Below, in pieces: positions 40,033 to 43,219 of a stretch of 43,219 bases of DNA. The notes beneath the pieces were generated by a model. The model did not search any database. It saw only the letters and a list, made by a program, of their open reading frames with translations, and was not told where the DNA came from. Location: NCBI GenBank assembly GCA_016199525.1, contig JACQGL010000238.1, positions 1 to 43,219 of the forward strand. Reading direction: 5' to 3'. The translations under genes and the position numbers were made by a program. Source of the stretch: Armatimonadota bacterium. Lineage in GTDB: Bacteria > Armatimonadota > SYMT01 > JACQGL01. Positions within the stretch are counted from its first letter, which is position 1, and each line of letters begins with the position of its first letter.

Positions 40033-42099
40033 CTATTCAGACTTCCTTGAGCCCCTCAACATTTCGCTGTTGTCGCCTACCCAATAAACATGATATGGCT
40101 GCGCAGGGAGAATCCCTCTTACTTTTAACTCGTTCTCCTCAGTCAGATCAAGCACCCGCTTCCCACTCGGTACCTTATAGTTAAATCTAGTGAATGAAAA
40201 TAGCACTCTATCTCTGCTCTTGTCATTTTGCCATTCAACTCCATTGCCATCCAGAAGATACCTCTCCTGCATTAGATTGCGAACACGGTTGTAGGCGTTG
40301 TTAATCGATCCCCACGCCGGCCGGCTCATGAGACAGACCCCCTTATTTGCTAGCAGCCTGAAATGTGATTCAGCAGAAACATTCACAGATACGTCAACGT
40401 ACCACCTGTACACAGCATACTCTCGCCCTTCATCCTCGTGCTTACCCCAGTTGCCAAAGCCATAACCACTATCGCCAAAAGGGCCTCCACTGGTGCACCC
40501 TTCGGTCCACAGCAGAGTGTAGCCATACTCCTGCAGCGTCTTGAACAGCAGAATCATCTCCCGCACCTGTAGTGCTGGTTCAGGGTGCTCCGTCGTGCAG
40601 ATGTAGTCCATGTTGGCCGGCTGGACAAAGGAATCAAACATCATGCCATCCAGTCCCAGCTCACGCAGCTTCTTGAAGGATTCCAGAAGGTAAGTGAAAT
40701 ACCCCTCACTCCGAAGGCTCAGCCAGATCAGCTCCTTGTATCCGCAGGTGATCGGCTTGCCGCTGAGATCCCGTGCGATCCATTCCGGGTGCGCTGCTAT
40801 CAGAGGGGATTTGTTCGACATATGAAACGCCGGGAACCACGTGGTGACCTTCATCCCCAGCCGGTGCGCTGTGTCACACAGCTGGGCGAAACCTTCCGCT
40901 CCTCCCCGTGCTCTGGCCGGCACCAGTTCCCAGACAACAGCAGGATTGTTATACATTCCGGGCGTGCCCAAGGTGGCGCCGCTTTCCCAAATGTGCGTAT
41001 GTAGGTGCTTCTCCGCTGCGTCCTGCAACTGGCTCAGTCCCCGCGCACACTCCTGAAAACTAGAATAGCGGTCGGGATGAATAAAGGCAGTCGGAAGAAT
41101 GCTATCTGCTTCTCTCAACCCGTACTTCCCGCAATAAAACTTTCCCACAGCATCAAATACCGCCGTCCATTCGTTTAGCGCCTGATACTTATTCTCTAAC
41201 CCTTCTACAGGAGAGAATAGGATATTCATCTTTGGACTGCCTTCATTGAAGTCGCTTCGAATGGTATGCTGGTAGCGAATGAGATCCTCATCTTTGGCCT
41301 TGTTCATTCTGGAAATGAAATAGCAAACGCGATCGGGGAATATGAGTAAGGATCCTTTTGAGCTTGCCTGGAAGATAAACGGTTGCATGACGTTGAAAGC
41401 GGGACCTATTGCGAAGCGCTTATCATACTGCTCGGGCGTGAATTCATCCGACTGCTTCTCGATAAACTCTTCAATCAAACCCTTTTGGATCCAGGCCTGC
41501 CGCAGGATCCTGTTTCCTACTGCCGTGCCCCCGATCTCCCAGGAGGATGGCTCCATAATCTCCGCGATCTTCCCGTTCCCTTGCCAATCATAGAAGTACG
41601 AAAACCCAATATAACTACTCGCATTGACCTGCATCTTTTTCGGCTCAAATACCCAGTCTACTCTATCCGCAACCGCTTCTCCCTGCCTTTGACATACCGT
41701 TTGAATGATTATCTTCCCCTGCTCCCGCTGATGCTTCACATAGGTGCAGGTCTCATACTGGACCTTCTTCAGCGCGTTACCCCGAAAGATGCTTATTTCG
41801 GGCATGATTAAGGGAGCGCCGACGCCTCGTAGCGGCACTTGCCTGATCGTCACTGCACCGATCCCTTTAAGCAGGTTGCCTTCTTTCACCAACCGGACTT
41901 CCACGTCTTCCAAAATGTGTAGAAGGATATAGTCCTCGCCAATGATGATGCGCGGAAGTACGTTGGCATCCCTCGAAGGCGTATTCAATTCTGTGGCGTC
42001 CTTCCCTCCGGCCCACACGTGGGCTAGGTCGGTCCCCAGCATCGCTGTGCCTGCCACTGATTTCATCAGGAACCGCCGCCTTGTCGATCGCTCCGACAT
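40033..42099 (-). CDS. Tat-exported glycosidase-like protein
   Basis: A 688-residue protein. A twin-arginine signal (STRRRFLMKS, residues 5-14) and a short hydrophobic segment are followed by a mature protein with a beta-rich N-terminal domain and a TIM-barrel-like C-terminal part. Barrel features include LGMKVTTWFPAFHMSNKSPL, SFKKLRELGLDGMMFDSFVQ (Asp489 at the position of a GH36/GH27-type nucleophile) and YGYTLLWTEGCTSGGPFGDS. This suggests an alpha-galactosidase/alpha-N-acetylgalactosaminidase clan enzyme (clan GH-D), but the exact family is not established. GAGGAGG precedes the ATG at 42099. The codon usage is visibly lower in G+C than the rest of the window, which hints at transfer. An identical leader copy lies just downstream in decayed form. 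Confidence 0.65.
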   Translation of the reverse strand: MSERSTRRRFLMKSVAGTAMLGTDLAHVWAGGKDATELNTPSRDANVLPRIIIGEDYILLHILEDVEVRLVKEGNLLKGIGAVTIRQVPLRGVGAPLIMPEISIFRGNALKKVQYETCTYVKHQREQGKIIIQTVCQRQGEAVADRVDWVFEPKKMQVNASSYIGFSYFYDWQGNGKIAEIMEPSSWEIGGTAVGNRILRQAWIQKGLIEEFIEKQSDEFTPEQYDKRFAIGPAFNVMQPFIFQASSKGSLLIFPDRVCYFISRMNKAKDEDLIRYQHTIRSDFNEGSPKMNILFSPVEGLENKYQALNEWTAVFDAVGKFYCGKYGLREADSILPTAFIHPDRYSSFQECARGLSQLQDAAEKHLHTHIWESGATLGTPGMYNNPAVVWELVPARARGGAEGFAQLCDTAHRLGMKVTTWFPAFHMSNKSPLIAAHPEWIARDLSGKPITCGYKELIWLSLRSEGYFTYLLESFKKLRELGLDGMMFDSFVQPANMDYICTTEHPEPALQVREMILLFKTLQEYGYTLLWTEGCTSGGPFGDSGYGFGNWGKHEDEGREYAVYRWYVDVSVNVSAESHFRLLANKGVCLMSRPAWGSINNAYNRVRNLMQERYLLDGNGVEWQNDKSRDRVLFSFTRFNYKVPSGKRVLDLTEENELKVRGILPAQPYHVYWVGDNSEMLRGSRKSE

Positions 42100-42523
42100 A
42101 CTGTTGTCCTCCTCGTAGCACCCGTGCTGCCTGATCTACCGATACGACGTATCCAGGTTTCCTTAACTCGATGTATTTACAAGCGCAAGTAAGCGAGCTA
42201 CATTTATCATAGTAGATGAACTTACTTGTTTGCATGGTAGCGCCTTGAGGGCGCTGCTGCTGGAGAACGCTGGCAGGTCCATCGAAGCCCTATTCCCTGC
42301 CCGGCGAGCCTCATCCAGTGCAGAAAACCTTTTCCGTGGCGCTCCCGCCGCGGGCTGGATAGGTTCGTTCCGGTCTTTTAGGGAAAAGCGGGCCTCATCA
42401 GCCGACACCAGATGCTGGAGGACCCGGGGGACTGGATTATCTCTACCTGGCAGGACTCGGTTCGAGGATAGAGCAGACCCTCACCCGAAGCATTACCGCA
42501 CCGGGAATCAGTATTACGCCACA
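42100..42523. other. Gene-free spacer with hairpin
   Basis: 424 bp between the Tat-protein gene and the gene at the window edge. A hairpin AGCGCC-ttgag-GGCGCT lies at 42239-42255. A short frame on the minus strand (about 42163-42408) has no ribosome-binding site or recognisable protein. The part next to the Tat gene (42105-42165) is the homologue of 39985-40045. Elsewhere I see nothing definite. Confidence 0.45.
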
Positions 42524-43219
42524 CTACTCTGGATAATGGGTGCGATTATAGATTGTCCAAAGCTGCTCGTTACTGGAAGCGAATAGGCAAAGAGAAGCGA
42601 TTAGACTGGATAGCATAAGAATAACACTGTCTAGGTGCGCAATCCTGCGATCGATAACCTCTGGTGTCATCTCCTGCGACTCGCAAGCGTCGTCAGCCAG
42701 TTTCTTGAGAGCCAAAACCGTCCGAGGAATCACATAGCAAACTCTGGCCAGGGCACCTGCACACGCTTCAATAGCATCTGAAGGATCGAGTCCCAGTATA
42801 CGTGGCAGTAGATCAACTATCCGATCTTTTAGAGTATCCTGTCGATCCAGCCACGGCATGTCGAGCTCCGCGCCCGCCGGGACGTCCATCGACGCCGCGG
42901 GAGGCGCCGCTCGCAGCTCGCTCAGAAGATGCCGCCGTGAGTAAGGAGACGCCGTCCTGCATACCAGGAACTCATTAAGGAGTTCGCCCGCATGAAACCA
43001 GATCCAGCCACCCTGACTTGCGATGTAAGTATCGAGCAGGTTAAAACTTTCTCTATATTCTAGATCATTCTCCTCGTCTAAAAATGTCTCGTTAAAGTAG
43101 AGTAAAAACTGCTCGCAGCCGTCCAGCAATCCAAACAATGCTATTGCGGCCTTCAGGTCATCTACCGGGCGATGGGGGTAAGCCTCTACGTCAAGGGCCA
43201 ATAGTTCCCTCATCGGCAC
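42524..43219 (-). CDS. Hypothetical protein, possibly cut by the window end
   Basis: At least 231 residues that I do not recognise. The sequence is helical and leucine-rich (AIALFGLLDGCEQFLLYFNE; AHLDSVILMLSSLIASLCLF), with no signal peptide and no long membrane run. The reading frame reaches the last base of the window, so the start may be the GTG at 43219, the ATG at 43213 or further out. It uses more A/T-ending codons than the core genes to its left, like the Tat-protein gene. It is on the same strand as that gene, separated by about 420 bp. Confidence 0.6.
   Translation of the reverse strand: MPMRELLALDVEAYPHRPVDDLKAAIALFGLLDGCEQFLLYFNETFLDEENDLEYRESFNLLDTYIASQGGWIWFHAGELLNEFLVCRTASPYSRRHLLSELRAAPPAASMDVPAGAELDMPWLDRQDTLKDRIVDLLPRILGLDPSDAIEACAGALARVCYVIPRTVLALKKLADDACESQEMTPEVIDRRIAHLDSVILMLSSLIASLCLFASSNEQLWTIYNRTHYPE

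Noticed and set aside
42230-42586. A 118-codon open frame on the plus strand near the right end
   Set aside because: It overlaps the 3' end of the real minus-strand gene and has no recognisable product.
1-43219. CRISPR array or complete insertion sequence
   Set aside because: No set of evenly spaced direct repeats and no transposase gene was seen. The repeated palindromes are scattered singly and lack spacers.

Overview
The window is 43 kb of high-G+C bacterial chromosome, assembled from core housekeeping operons, one long protein-secretion operon and a lower-G+C end. The cell appears to have two membranes: there is a secretin, an outer-membrane-type barrel ending in Phe, a POTRA fragment of a BamA-like protein, and a complete set of type II secretion pseudopilins. 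It also has an SLH-domain protein, a 7TM-HD phosphodiesterase, a DgkA-type kinase and the Firmicutes-like gene order ffh-rpsP-khpA-ylqD-rimM-trmD. Diderm traits combined with SLH domains and Firmicutes-like operons fit a deep-branching Terrabacteria lineage such as Armatimonadota. This placement is an inference from gene content and was not tested phylogenetically.

Layout. 1-4.4 kb: an exported TPR protein, NAD kinase, and a convergent UDP-sugar dehydrogenase. 4.4-5.3 kb: a long gene-free stretch with strong inverted repeats, ending in a near-consensus promoter. 5.3-10.6 kb: signal-recognition and translation genes (ffh, rpsP, khpA, ylqD, rimM, trmD) and rsmH. 10.5-12.5 kb: a convergent FAD oxidoreductase carrying an SLH-like tail. 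12.8-14.5 kb: two small unknown genes, a probable decayed integrase and tRNA-Glu(UUC). 14.7-18.6 kb: rpsU, pgpH, ybeY and dgkA-pap2 behind a near-consensus promoter. 18.8-25.5 kb: a CNNM/CorC membrane protein, a fumarylacetoacetase-family hydrolase, a HEAT-repeat protein, a monoheme-barrel protein and the Fe-S carrier Mrp. 25.7-26.1 kb: a frameshifted, truncated BamA-like gene.

26.1-39.4 kb on the minus strand: a type II secretion / type IV pilus-like operon in the order gspE-F-G-H-I-J-K-pilMN-pilO-pilP1-pilP2-gspD. Many junctions are 1-8 nt overlaps, implying translational coupling. Its inner-membrane platform looks more like PilMNOP than GspCLM, and the PilP-like gene is duplicated. 39.4-43.2 kb: a lower-G+C segment with a Tat-exported glycosidase-like protein, a decayed tandem copy of its 5' end, and an unknown gene cut by the window edge.

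The most unusual feature seen directly in the sequence is a dispersed 16-20 bp palindrome (core CCCGAAAGCTTTCGGG). It occurs eight times: six copies lie between genes and two lie in frame inside secretion genes. There are also hairpins with AGGAW loops. No CRISPR array, complete insertion sequence or rRNA gene was seen.
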